Shown here in pieces: positions 26,856-36,019 of a DNA stretch of 64,000 nt; within the stretch, counting starts at the first letter, position 1, and the number at the start of each line of letters is the position of its first letter. The position numbers and the translations under genes are program-made. The notes under the pieces are model-generated. The model saw only the letters and a list, made by a program, of their open reading frames with translations, did no database searches and was not told the origin of the DNA. This DNA is from CAVZXS01 sp963779325 (GTDB taxonomy: Bacteria > Bacteroidota > Bacteroidia > Chitinophagales > Chitinophagaceae), in the NCBI GenBank assembly GCA_963779325.1, contig CAVZXS010000032.1, forward strand, positions 62,001-126,000, in the 5' to 3' direction.

Positions 26856-28313
26856 ATGAAATACGCTCCTGTTCAAAACTATATCAACGGCAAGTTTGTA
26901 AATGCATCATCTGCAAAAACATTGGAGGTTATTTCTCCCGTTGACGGCACATTACTTTCCACCGTTCCCATGTCCTCTGCCAAAGATTTGGATGCAGCGG
27001 TACAGGCAGCCAAAGCTGCATTCCCAGGTTGGAGCAAAACGCCTATTAAAGAAAGAGTGCAGGTTTTCTTTCGTTATAAAACGTTGTTGGAAAAACATTT
27101 AAAAGAACTCTCTGAATTGGTGCAGGAAGAAAACGGTAAAACATACAGCGAAGCGACGGCCGAAATAGAAAAGAGTATTGAGCTGACGGAATTCGCCTGC
27201 TCATTACCGCAATTGGTTACCGGCGAAGTATTAGAAGTAAGCAAAGGTGTTGAATGCAGAACGGAACATGTCGCATTGGGAGTTGTCGCCTCTATTGTTC
27301 CGTTTAATTTTCCCAGCATGGTTCCTAACTGGACATTGCCCAATGCCATTGCACTCGGCAATTGTATGATTATGAAACCATCCGAAAAAGTACCGCTGAG
27401 TTGCGGACGATTGGCTGAACTATTAAAAGAAGCGGGTTTGCCCGATGGTGTATTTAATGTGGTGCATGGTGATGTAGAAATTGTAGAAGCTATTTGCGAT
27501 CATCCCGGTATTGAAGCGGTTTCATTTGTAGGCAGTACGAAAGTGGCGAAGATTGTTTATCAAAGAGCCACGGGTAATTATAAAAGATGTTTGGCATTGG
27601 GTGGAGCAAAAAATCATTTAATGGTTTTGCCCGATGCGATACCCGCTATGACGGCGCAAAATGTGGCGGCCAGCATGAGCGGTTGTGCCGGTCAGCGTTG
27701 TATGGCTGCAAGCGCTATGATTGGTGTAGGAAATGTAGATGCCATCATTGATAAAATTTGTGAAGAAGCAAGAAAAATTATTCCCGGTGAAAACCTGGGC
27801 GCTGTAATCAGTAAAGAAAGCAAAGAAAGAATAGAAAGATATATTGGTGAGGCGGAAAGAGATGGTGCAAAAATTTTAGTGGACGGAAGAAACACAAAAG
27901 TAAAAGGCAAGGAAAATGGAACTTATGTTGGCCCCACCGTTATTGATTTTGTAAAACCCGGAATGAGTGTAGCCAGCGAAGAAATTTTCGGGCCGGTGAT
28001 TTCCATTATGCGTACCAACACCGTGGATGAAGCATTGGCTATTGAAAATGCGAATCCTTACGGCAATGCAGCGAGTGTGTTTACACAAAACGGCGGCATG
28101 GCACGTTATATTATTGACAGGGCAAGTGCCGGTATGATTGGTGTAAATGTAGGCGTACCCGTTCCCCGTGAACCTTTTTCTTTCGGCGGATGGAACGAAA
28201 GTAAATTTGGTGTAGGCGATATTACAGGAAAGAGTTCAATAGAATTTTGGACTAAGCTGAAAAAGAGTACAACCAAGTGGAATCCTGAGGCGGGGATTAA
28301 TTGGATGAGTTGA
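26856..28313 (+). CDS. mmsA: CoA-acylating (methyl)malonate-semialdehyde dehydrogenase
   Basis: Oxidises malonate or methylmalonate semialdehyde to acetyl-CoA or propionyl-CoA with NAD and CoA. The 485-aa aldehyde dehydrogenase fold has VPFNFPSMVPNWTLPNAIA near residue 148, FVGSTKVAK near 224, catalytic Cys282 in AGQRCMA, and EEIFGPVISIMRT near 375; the GQRCMA form is typical of MMSDH rather than other aldehyde dehydrogenases. Neighbouring genes for dihydropyrimidinase, an NCS1 transporter and a class III aminotransferase suggest that here it oxidises malonate semialdehyde from beta-alanine. Confidence 0.92.
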   Translation: MKYAPVQNYINGKFVNASSAKTLEVISPVDGTLLSTVPMSSAKDLDAAVQAAKAAFPGWSKTPIKERVQVFFRYKTLLEKHLKELSELVQEENGKTYSEATAEIEKSIELTEFACSLPQLVTGEVLEVSKGVECRTEHVALGVVASIVPFNFPSMVPNWTLPNAIALGNCMIMKPSEKVPLSCGRLAELLKEAGLPDGVFNVVHGDVEIVEAICDHPGIEAVSFVGSTKVAKIVYQRATGNYKRCLALGGAKNHLMVLPDAIPAMTAQNVAASMSGCAGQRCMAASAMIGVGNVDAIIDKICEEARKIIPGENLGAVISKESKERIERYIGEAERDGAKILVDGRNTKVKGKENGTYVGPTVIDFVKPGMSVASEEIFGPVISIMRTNTVDEALAIENANPYGNAASVFTQNGGMARYIIDRASAGMIGVNVGVPVPREPFSFGGWNESKFGVGDITGKSSIEFWTKLKKSTTKWNPEAGINWMS

Positions 28314-28345
28314 GGCCCCATCCCGAACTTCCCCTGAGGGGAAGG
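28312..28345. repeat. G/C-rich palindromic element after mmsA
   Basis: ACTTCCCCTGAGGGGAAGG-type hairpin (TTCCCC TGAG GGGAA) preceded by GGCCCCATCCCG, starting at the mmsA stop codon. Same class as the elements at 29.2, 29.9, 31.2, 31.4, 32.8 and 32.9 kb. Confidence 0.65.
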
Positions 28346-28489
28346 CAAGCAACACACAAAGCCGGCTTTTCGAGATGTGTTGATCGAATTGTGAGTGTTG
28401 AAGTCGTAGATATGAAATTTGCAGTTAACTGAGTGAGTTAAAAAGAAAATTATTGATAATTTTATATGACAAAGTAAAAACCTGAAGAA

Positions 28490-28741
28490 ATGGGATTAAC
28501 AGTAAGGAATTCTAAAAAAGTGATTCGTTTTAATGAACTCAATGATGTTCAGTTAGGCTTATTACGGATGTTTTCGCGTCCAATGAGTAAGGAAAAGACA
28601 TTAAAATTGAAACGGGCAATTGTTACTTTTTTATCTGATGAGCTGGATAAGGAAGTAGAGAAAGTAGTCGTAACGAAAAAAATTACGACAAAAGATTATG
28701 AAGCATTAAAACGTAAGCACCGGAGAACCCCCAAGAAATGA
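28490..28741 (+). CDS. Putative antitoxin of a PIN-type toxin-antitoxin pair
   Basis: An 83-aa basic protein without membrane segments. It overlaps the start of the following PIN-domain gene by 4 nt (ATGA at 28738-28741), the usual arrangement of antitoxin then toxin. No DNA-binding motif can be named with confidence; the N-terminal TVRNSKKVIRFNELNDVQ may form a small beta domain. The function is inferred from position and size only. Confidence 0.6.
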   Translation: MGLTVRNSKKVIRFNELNDVQLGLLRMFSRPMSKEKTLKLKRAIVTFLSDELDKEVEKVVVTKKITTKDYEALKRKHRRTPKK

Positions 28742-29151
28742 AAATAGTCATTGATACCAATGTGCTTTTGGCCACAATCAAAAAGGGGAATTTTGAACGG
28801 TTTGTTTATGAAGCTTTTAAAGAAGAACGGTTTGAATGGGTTGTCAGCACCGAAATACTGAAAGAGTATGAAGAAACGCTGATTAACTTCTACTCGGTTG
28901 AAACTGCAGAATTAGTATTAGGAATTTTAGAAAATGCTCCAAATGTAATTTTTGAAGAGCCTGCCTTTCGTTGGGGGTTTATTGTCGAAGACCCGGATGA
29001 CAATAAATTTTCAGACCTCGCTTTAAGTACCAATGCAAATTTTATATTGACAAGAGATAAACATTTCAACATTTTTAAAAAAATAGATTTTCCGAGTTTA
29101 AATGTTGTCGACCCGGAAGAGTTTTATGAAATTTTGAAAACAGTTAAATAA
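28738..29151 (+). CDS. PIN-domain toxin, putative toxin-antitoxin family nuclease
   Basis: A 137-aa PIN-fold protein. Seen: N-terminal KIVIDTNVLLATI with the first acidic residue, VSTEILKEYEETL with the conserved Glu, and VEDPDDNKFSDLAL, then ANFILTRDKHF with the last Asp residues; these four acidic sites bind the metal for RNA cleavage. This layout is that of the putative TA toxin PIN subfamily (PIN_3). Translationally coupled to the upstream small gene. The pair is inserted in the middle of the pyrimidine-catabolism genes. Confidence 0.85.
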   Translation: MKIVIDTNVLLATIKKGNFERFVYEAFKEERFEWVVSTEILKEYEETLINFYSVETAELVLGILENAPNVIFEEPAFRWGFIVEDPDDNKFSDLALSTNANFILTRDKHFNIFKKIDFPSLNVVDPEEFYEILKTVK

Positions 29152-29159
29152 ATATCCTC

Positions 29160-29188
29160 TTTCCCCCTAAAAGGGGAACTTAGGAAAG
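29160..29188. repeat. G/C-rich palindromic element after the PIN gene
   Basis: TTTCCCCCTAAAAGGGGAACTTAGGAAAG: CCCCTAAAAGGGG hairpin with outer CTTTCC/GGAAAG arms. It is a short variant of the element found at 31.2 kb. Confidence 0.55.
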
Positions 29189-29251
29189 ATCAGTATAAGT
29201 TATTAGCTATTCCTTTTAATTTTATTACAAAGCCTTATTTAAAATTTTAGA

Positions 29252-29793
29252 ATGAAAACAATTAACGAGATAATTCCAACCGAAAAGGATTTGAAAAACT
29301 CTGATTATAATTATCAGATAGAATTAACTGCGAAACTTGATGATTTAGATTCGGACTTCGATCAAGACATAATTAACAAAATAGTATTGTGGAAAGTAAA
29401 TAGATACGCACATCTTGATACTGAAACAATAAAATTGATAAATCAAGTAAAAAAAACTGATAAAGAAATTAATTCTGAATTATCAGAAGCCATCTTATTC
29501 AAGCTATTACAACAAAAAGGTATCAGACTCGCTATGGCTTCAACAATTTTACGTTTTAAAAACCCCTCTATTTATCAAATTATTGACCAAAGGGTTTATA
29601 GGTTTATTTATGGTAAAGATTTGGAATACCCTATTACAAATATAAGCGAACAAGTAAAAATTTATCTTCCTATTTAGTCGACTTAAAAGTCAAATCTAAT
29701 CAACACGATATTGAATTTGAAAATGCGGATAGAGTATTTTATTCTATGGATAAGTTTTATAATTCTGATTTGAAATTAAAAGGCTTCTCTTAA
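29252..29793 (+). pseudogene. Possible HhH-type DNA glycosylase-like protein, frame broken
   Basis: The first 141 codons read through to 29677 and end abnormally in YLPI. One base lost near 29665-29670 (ATCTT-CC) explains the break: the -1 frame continues SYLVDLKVKSNQHDIEFENA to a stop at 29791-29793, about 180 aa. The central region LLQQKGIRLAMASTILRF and IYQIIDQRVYRFIYG resembles helix-hairpin-helix base-excision glycosylase-like proteins, a weak assignment. No signal peptide. Low-GC, unlike its neighbours, so possibly acquired. Confidence 0.5.
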
Positions 29794-29816
29794 ACCTGTC
29801 AATTAAAAATATAATT

Positions 29817-31229
29817 ATGTCAATCACAAAAGCGACTTCCAACATATCAGAGTCTGAGAACCCTCCTTCGGGGGGTGGGGGGGCTTCCTCTTCGAGTGAT
29901 GGGGTTTCCGTTATTCAAGACAACCTCGACTACACTCTCTTTTCCTGGAGCAAACAAAAAGGTATTGCACCCATTGCAGTGAAATATGCCAAAGGTGTTT
30001 ATCTCTATGATTACGATGATAAACGATATATCGATTTCAGCAGCGGGTTAATGAATGTAAATATCGGTCATGGTAACCAGCGGGTGACGGATGCGGTGGT
30101 AAGACAAATGCAGGAAGTAAGTTATGTAACACCGAGTTGTGTTACCAAAGTTCGCGGTGAGTTAGGTAAGAAACTGGCATCTGTTACACCAAAGGGTTTG
30201 AATAAAACGCTGTTTACAGTTTGCGGCGCTACTGCAATTGAAAATGCAATTAAGTTGGCAAGATTATATACAGGTCGTCATAAAATAATTACAAAGTATC
30301 GTGCTTTTCACGGAGCAAGTTATGGCGCCATGACAGCTGGTGGCGATCCGAGGAAATTACCCGCCGATAGTCAGCAGGCTCCCAACTTTGTACATGTAGA
30401 AGATCCGTTTTGTTATCGTTGCCCGTTTGGACAAACTTTCGGGAAATGTCAATACGAATGTGCGAGCCATGTAGAAAGAGTAATAGATTTTGAAGGACCT
30501 GAAAATGTAGCGGCTATTTTAATAGAGGGAGAAAGCGGCAGCAGCGGTTGTATAAAATATCCGCCCGACTATTTTAAAAAGATAAGAGCCATTTGCGATA
30601 AGCACGGTATTCTTTTAATTGTAGATGAAGTGATGAGCGGTTTTGGAAGAACAGGCAAATGGTTTGGTATAGATCATCACGGTGTGATTCCGGATATGAT
30701 TGCTTCGGCAAAAGGATTGACATCCGGTTATATTCCTTTCGGTGCGTTGATTGTAAGTGATAAAATTGCCGCGGCCTATGATGATAAACCATTAATGCTG
30801 GGACTAACTTACTCGGCACATGCCGTAGGATGCGCCGCCGCATTGGAAGTATTAAAAATTTATGAAGATGAAAATATGATTGCCAATGCAGCGGCCATGG
30901 GAAAATATATTGAAGAACGTGTAGAGGAATTAAAAAAGAAACATCCTTCCATCGGCGATTTTAGAAATACAGGTTTGCTTGGCTGTATTGAATTGGTAAA
31001 AAACAGAACTACCAAAGAACCGATGGCGCCTTTTAATGCGAAGCCCGATCAAATGGCGGTGATGAATAAAGTAGCCGCTAAAATAAAAGAATTGGGTATG
31101 TACACTTTTGTAAGGTGGAATTATATTTTTATTGCGCCGCCGTTATGTATAACTAAAGAACAAATTGATGAGGGGCTTGCGATTATCAGTGAAGCAATAA
31201 AGATTGCGGATAATGAGGCGGCCCCCTAA
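29817..31229 (+). CDS. Class III PLP aminotransferase, probably beta-alanine transaminase
   Basis: PLP-dependent fold-type I enzyme of 470 aa. Seen: FSSGLMNVNIGHGNQRV near residue 65, CGATAIENAIKLAR near 141, the Cys-rich stretch FCYRCPFGQTFGKC, LIVDEVMSGFGRTGKWFG with the PLP Asp/Glu region, and SAKGLTSGYIPFGA with the PLP Lys. The amino donor cannot be told from sequence; cluster context points to beta-alanine giving malonate semialdehyde. N-terminal codons around 29861-29897 (PPSGGGG) and the stop codon region are supplied by the G/C-rich repeat. Confidence 0.82.
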   Translation: MSITKATSNISESENPPSGGGGASSSSDGVSVIQDNLDYTLFSWSKQKGIAPIAVKYAKGVYLYDYDDKRYIDFSSGLMNVNIGHGNQRVTDAVVRQMQEVSYVTPSCVTKVRGELGKKLASVTPKGLNKTLFTVCGATAIENAIKLARLYTGRHKIITKYRAFHGASYGAMTAGGDPRKLPADSQQAPNFVHVEDPFCYRCPFGQTFGKCQYECASHVERVIDFEGPENVAAILIEGESGSSGCIKYPPDYFKKIRAICDKHGILLIVDEVMSGFGRTGKWFGIDHHGVIPDMIASAKGLTSGYIPFGALIVSDKIAAAYDDKPLMLGLTYSAHAVGCAAALEVLKIYEDENMIANAAAMGKYIEERVEELKKKHPSIGDFRNTGLLGCIELVKNRTTKEPMAPFNAKPDQMAVMNKVAAKIKELGMYTFVRWNYIFIAPPLCITKEQIDEGLAIISEAIKIADNEAAP

Positions 31230-31339
31230 ATCCCCCTGAGGGGGACTTTGAGAAGCAGTACTACTTTCAATTGACTGAATAATTATCGTTGAAATAATTT
31301 GTTGCAAAAATTATAAATAGAATACTCCCTGTTTTAAAT

Positions 31340-32854
31340 ATGAACCAAAACAGTATTGACAGTTCGCAAAGCTCCCTCCCTTCAGGGGAGGGTTGGGGTG
31401 GGGCTTCCTTGGTTAATGAAGACCTTGCACCCATCCCTCAATCAAAAAGAACATGGGGTACCTGGAACTATGCAGCATTATGGATCAGTATGAGTTTATG
31501 TATCCCGACTTATATGCTGGCAAGTTCGCTCATACAGGGCGGTATGAATTGGTGGCAGGCAATCCTCACCATATTTTTGGGTAATACCATTGTGTTAATA
31601 CCCATGATACTAAACGGTCATGCGGGAGCGAAATACGGAATACCTTTTCCTGTTTTTGCAAGAGCAAGTTTTGGAACAAAGGGTGCGAACATACCTGCTA
31701 TGCTGCGTGCCATTGTTGCCTGCGGGTGGTTTGGTATACAAACTTGGATTGGCGGTGCGGCTATTTACAGTATGCTGCGGGCCTGGAATCCTGCATTACC
31801 CGAGATAGATTCCAAGTCTTTATTTCCGCAGGCAATTCCCATGCTTTGCTTTTTTGCTTTTTGGTTGTTAAATATGTTTATCGTTTACCTTGGTGTAGAA
31901 AGTATAAAAAAGTTATTGCTTTTTAAAGCTATCTTTCTGCCTGCAGCCGCATTGGCATTATTGTTTTGGGCCATCAGCGCTGCAAAAGGACTCGGGCCTA
32001 TATTGGAGCAGCCTTCAAAATTTGTCAACTCATCGCAGTTTTGGAATTATTTTTTCCCGGCATTAACGGGTATGGTTGGTTTTTGGGCCACGCTTTCATT
32101 AAACATTCCGGACTTTACACGTTATGCAAAAAATCAGAAAGCGCAGATCAACGGACAAATAATCGGGCTGCCTCCAAGTATGACGTTGTTTGCTTTTATT
32201 GGTGTGGTCGTTACTTCGGCTACAGTTATCGTTTACGGAACCGGTATTTGGGACCCGGTTGTATTAGCAGGCAAGTTTGAAAATAAAATGATGGTGAGTT
32301 TTGCCATGATTGCGGTTGCTATTTCTACTTTGGCTACCAATATCGCGGCCAATATTGTTAGCCCCGCCAATGATTTTTCAAATCTTTCTCCGAAGAAAAT
32401 AAATTTTAAAACGGGGGGCTATATCACGGGGATCATTGGTATTTTAATTTTTCCATGGAAATTAATCGCCGATCCGAACGGTTATATTTTTACCTGGCTC
32501 ATTGCTTATTCAAGTTTGCTGGGCCCGGTGGGCGGTATTATGATTGCCGATTATTATTTTATACGCAGGCAACAATTAAATGTCGATCATTTGTACAGTC
32601 ATACAGGGCAATATGGTTTTACAAACGGATTTAATAAAGTAGCCATCATCGCATTGCTCTGCGGCATATTGCCCAACCTGCCGGGTTTTTTATTACAGGT
32701 AAAAATTATTTCTGCAACGGCATTTCCCGAGTGGATTTCGCAGTTGTATAATTATGCATGGTTTGTTGGTTTTTTTGTAAGTGGAATAGTGTACTTAATG
32801 GCCTCCCCAAACCCCTCCAAAGGAGGGGCTTTTAAAGCGTATAATAATTTTTAG
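31340..32854 (+). CDS. NCS1-family nucleobase:cation symporter
   Basis: Polytopic inner-membrane transporter of 504 aa with about twelve hydrophobic helices. Seen: WGTWNYAALWISMSLCIPTY after the N-terminal tail and FPVFARASFGTKGANIPA, VACGWFGIQTWIGGAAIYSM in the first helices, typical of NCS1 (uracil, allantoin, cytosine, hydantoin) carriers. Likely substrate in this cluster: uracil or a related pyrimidine/hydantoin. The N-terminal SSLPSGEGWGGA and the C-terminal SPNPSKGGAF are encoded by copies of the G/C-rich repeat. Confidence 0.88.
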   Translation: MNQNSIDSSQSSLPSGEGWGGASLVNEDLAPIPQSKRTWGTWNYAALWISMSLCIPTYMLASSLIQGGMNWWQAILTIFLGNTIVLIPMILNGHAGAKYGIPFPVFARASFGTKGANIPAMLRAIVACGWFGIQTWIGGAAIYSMLRAWNPALPEIDSKSLFPQAIPMLCFFAFWLLNMFIVYLGVESIKKLLLFKAIFLPAAALALLFWAISAAKGLGPILEQPSKFVNSSQFWNYFFPALTGMVGFWATLSLNIPDFTRYAKNQKAQINGQIIGLPPSMTLFAFIGVVVTSATVIVYGTGIWDPVVLAGKFENKMMVSFAMIAVAISTLATNIAANIVSPANDFSNLSPKKINFKTGGYITGIIGILIFPWKLIADPNGYIFTWLIAYSSLLGPVGGIMIADYYFIRRQQLNVDHLYSHTGQYGFTNGFNKVAIIALLCGILPNLPGFLLQVKIISATAFPEWISQLYNYAWFVGFFVSGIVYLMASPNPSKGGAFKAYNNF

Positions 32855-32874
32855 AAATATTAAATTGATAAACT

Positions 32875-34326
32875 GTGAGTACTCAAAATTCAGAAAGTAA
32901 ACAACCGGTAAAGAATGTTTCTAAATCCCCCCTTGGGGTGGTGGGGGGGCTTCTTATAAAAAACGGAAGAGTAATTACTGCAACAGATGATTATGTTGCT
33001 GATATTTTTATTGAAGATGAATACATAAAAATCATTGGTAAAAACTTATCCGTCGCGGCAGATAAAATAATTGATGCCTCCGGCAAATTAGTTTTCCCGG
33101 GCGGTATTGATCCGCATGTGCATTTGGATATGCCCTTTATGGGAACCTATAGCAGCGATAATTATGAAACGGGTACCCGTGCCGCATTATACGGAGGTAC
33201 TACAATGGTTATCGATTTTATTTTACAAAAACAAGGTAACAGTTTACATGCCGCGTTGAAAGAATGGCAATCACGAGCAACGAATAATTGTGTAGGTGAT
33301 TACAGTTTTCACATGGCGGTTACAGATTTTAATGAAAACACAAAAAGCGAGATAAAAGATTTTATTGAAAAAGAAGGCATCACTTCCTTTAAAACTTTTA
33401 TGGCTTACAAAGGCGCCCTGATGATTGATGACCGGCAGATGGTAGGGCTGATGCAGGAAGTAAAAAAATACGGCGGTTTAATAAATGTGCATGCTACTAA
33501 CGGCGATATGATTGATTTTTTAATTGCAAAACACAGAGCCGAAGGCAAACTCTCTCCGCTTTTTCATTATCTCTCGCAACCGGAAATAACAGAAGCAGAA
33601 GCTACCGGCCGCTTTGCCGATATGGCCGATTATACCGGCTGCCCCGGTTATATTGTACACCTAACTTGTGAAGGCGCATTGAATGCAATACGTGATGCAG
33701 CTAAAAGAAACCAGAAAGTATTTGTGGAAACTTGTATACAATATTTAATATTAGACGCCTCTTTGTACGAAAAAAATTTTGACGGCGCTAAATGGGTAAT
33801 GAGTCCGCCGTTGCGTGAGAAGAAAGACCAAGCGACTTTGTGGGCGGGCATCAACCAGGGATTGGTGCAGGTGGTGGCTACTGATCACTGTCCCTTTATG
33901 CTTGAACAAAAATTAATGGGCAAAGATGATTTTTCTAAAATACCCAACGGGCACCCGGCTATTGAAAACAGGATGGAATTATTATTCAGCGAAGGAGTAG
34001 CGAAAAATAAAATCAGTTTAAATAAATATGTAGAAGTGGCCTGTACCAACCCGGCAAAAATATTTGGTATGTTTCCCCGCAAAGGAACCATTGCCATTGG
34101 CAGCGATGCGGATATAGTAATTTTTGATCCGGAAGAAAAACATACACTGTCTGCAAAAACACATCACATGAATGTAGACTACAGCGGCTATGAAGGTTGG
34201 GAACTAACAGGCAAAGTAAAAACAGTCTTATTGCGCGGTCAAATTGCTATTGATAATAATAAGTGTCTGCTCGAAAAAGGATACGGGCAGTTTATAAAAC
34301 GTAGTAAGGTTTCTCAAACAATTTAG
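32875..34326 (+). CDS. hydA: Dihydropyrimidinase (hydantoinase)
   Basis: Zinc-dependent ring-opening enzyme converting dihydrouracil to N-carbamoyl-beta-alanine; 483 aa. Seen: GGIDPHVHLDMPFMGTYSSD with metal His ligands, FKTFMAYKGALMIDD with the carboxylated Lys, VHLTCEGALNAI, and ATDHCPFM with the metal Asp. Start is GTG at 32875. The first residues include SPLGVVGG, encoded by a G/C-rich repeat at 32923-32957 inserted before the usual N-terminal LLIKNGRVI. Third gene of the catabolic group. Confidence 0.92.
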   Translation: MSTQNSESKQPVKNVSKSPLGVVGGLLIKNGRVITATDDYVADIFIEDEYIKIIGKNLSVAADKIIDASGKLVFPGGIDPHVHLDMPFMGTYSSDNYETGTRAALYGGTTMVIDFILQKQGNSLHAALKEWQSRATNNCVGDYSFHMAVTDFNENTKSEIKDFIEKEGITSFKTFMAYKGALMIDDRQMVGLMQEVKKYGGLINVHATNGDMIDFLIAKHRAEGKLSPLFHYLSQPEITEAEATGRFADMADYTGCPGYIVHLTCEGALNAIRDAAKRNQKVFVETCIQYLILDASLYEKNFDGAKWVMSPPLREKKDQATLWAGINQGLVQVVATDHCPFMLEQKLMGKDDFSKIPNGHPAIENRMELLFSEGVAKNKISLNKYVEVACTNPAKIFGMFPRKGTIAIGSDADIVIFDPEEKHTLSAKTHHMNVDYSGYEGWELTGKVKTVLLRGQIAIDNNKCLLEKGYGQFIKRSKVSQTI

Positions 34327-34339
34327 TTATTGGTAAAAA

Positions 34340-34406
34340 GAACCACGGAGCCACAACGGCACGGAGGTACACTGTGAAACTTTGTGCCTCGGTGTCTCCG
34401 TGGTTC
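34340..34406. repeat. Dispersed palindromic repeat, copy 2
   Basis: GAACCACGGAG (34340-34350) and its complement at 34396-34406, with internal segments (ctgtgaaactttgtg) like those in copy 1 at 6428-6508. It lies just upstream of comM, so the true comM start cannot be the upstream in-frame ATG at 34384, which is inside the repeat. Confidence 0.8.
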
Positions 34407-34467
34407 AAATGAATTTAATAGCTTGCCTGCTACCCCGCAGATAAAAATATTTCTCTATCTTCATCAG

Positions 34468-36016
34468 ATGCTTATAAAAACTTTCGGCAGCGCAGTATAC
34501 GGAGTGGAAGCGATCAGCATTACCGTAGAAGTAAACTGGATGGCAACCAATACGGGTATCGTGTTGGTTGGCCTGCCCGATAATGCCGTGAAAGAAAGTT
34601 TGCAACGGGTAGAAAGCGCTATGAAAGGATACGGATTTAGTTTGCCGCGTACCCGGATTGTAATAAATATGGCGCCGGCCGATATTAAAAAAAGCGGTAC
34701 CGCATTTGATCTCACCATTGCCCTTGGTATACTGGCTGCTACAGAAAAAATGAAAAATATTGATGCCATTGATAAATATGTCATCATGGGCGAACTGAGT
34801 TTGGATGGTGATATTCGCCCCATAAAAGGTGCGTTGCCCATTGCCATACAGGCACGCAAAGAAAATTTTAAAGGATTGATTGTACCGAGAGCCAATGCAA
34901 AAGAAGCGGGCATGGTTAATAACTTAAATGTATACGGTGTTGATAATTTAAGAGAAGTAATTGATTTTTTTGAAAACAATGAACAGGGGCTTGAACCCAC
35001 CGTAGTAAATACAAGAGAAGAATTTGCACATGCACAATCCGATTTTGAAATTGATTTTTGCGATGTAAAAGGACAGGAAAATATTAAAACGTGCATTGGA
35101 GATTGCAGCCGCCGGCGGGCATAATGCTATATTGATTGGTCCGCCGGGTGCGGGTAAAACCATGCTGGCAAAACGTTTGCCTACTATATTGCCGCCGCTC
35201 AGTTTGCATGAAGCATTGGAGACAACAAAGATTCATTCGGTGGCCGGTAAATTACCGGAGAATGCTACATTGGTTTCTAAACGTCCCTTTCGTTCGCCGC
35301 ATCATACTATTAGTGATGTAGCATTGGTAGGCGGCGGCGGTAATCCGCAGCCCGGCGAAATTTCATTGGCGCACAACGGTGTTTTGTTTTTAGATGAATT
35401 GCCCGAATTTAAAAGAACGGTACTGGAAGTGATGCGCCAACCGATGGAAGAAAGAAAAGTGACGATCAGCCGCGCCAAAGTAGCGTTGGATTTTCCCGCA
35501 TCATTTATGTTGATTGCTTCTATGAATCCCTGCCCCTGCGGTTTTTATAATCACCCCGAAAGAGAATGTACCTGTCCGCCCGGCGCCGTAGGAAAATATT
35601 TGAATAAAATTTCGGGCCCGTTGCTCGACAGAATTGATTTGCATGTAGAAGTAACGCCTGTTGCTTTCAGTGAGTTATCAAGTATTAAGCCAACCGAGTA
35701 TTCAGCGGCCATTCGTGAAAGAGTAATTAAAGCAAGAGAAATTCAGGCGGAGCGGTATAAAAATAATCCGGGTGTGTATTGTAATGCGCAAATGAGCAGT
35801 AAGATGCTGAAAGAAATTTGCGTTATTGATCAGGCCAGCGCTAACTTACTGAAAGTAGCTATGGAAAAATTAAGTCTGTCGGCAAGGGCTTACGACCGGA
35901 TATTGAAAGTTTCAAGAACCATTGCTGATTTGGCGGCCTGCGAAAATATAAAAGCCGAACATTTGGCCGAAGCCATTCAATACAGGAGTTTGGACAGGGA
36001 AGGGTGGGCGGGGTGA
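34468..36016 (+). CDS. comM: YifB/ComM-type magnesium chelatase-like AAA+ ATPase, single-base frameshift
   Basis: AAA+ helicase-like protein involved in branch migration during natural transformation (ComM in Vibrio and Haemophilus). N-terminal Lon-like half reads MLIKTFGSAVYGVEA, VGLPDNAVKESLQRV. ATPase half has Walker A IGPPGAGKTM, Walker B VLFLDELPEFKRTVLE, and the zinc/CxC segment SMNPCPCGFYNHPERECTC. The two halves are in different frames: at 35086-35089 a four-A run replaces three, so QENIKRALEIAAAGG becomes broken. True start at 34468. A sequencing error or recent mutation. Confidence 0.9.
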
Positions 36017-36019
36017 TTT

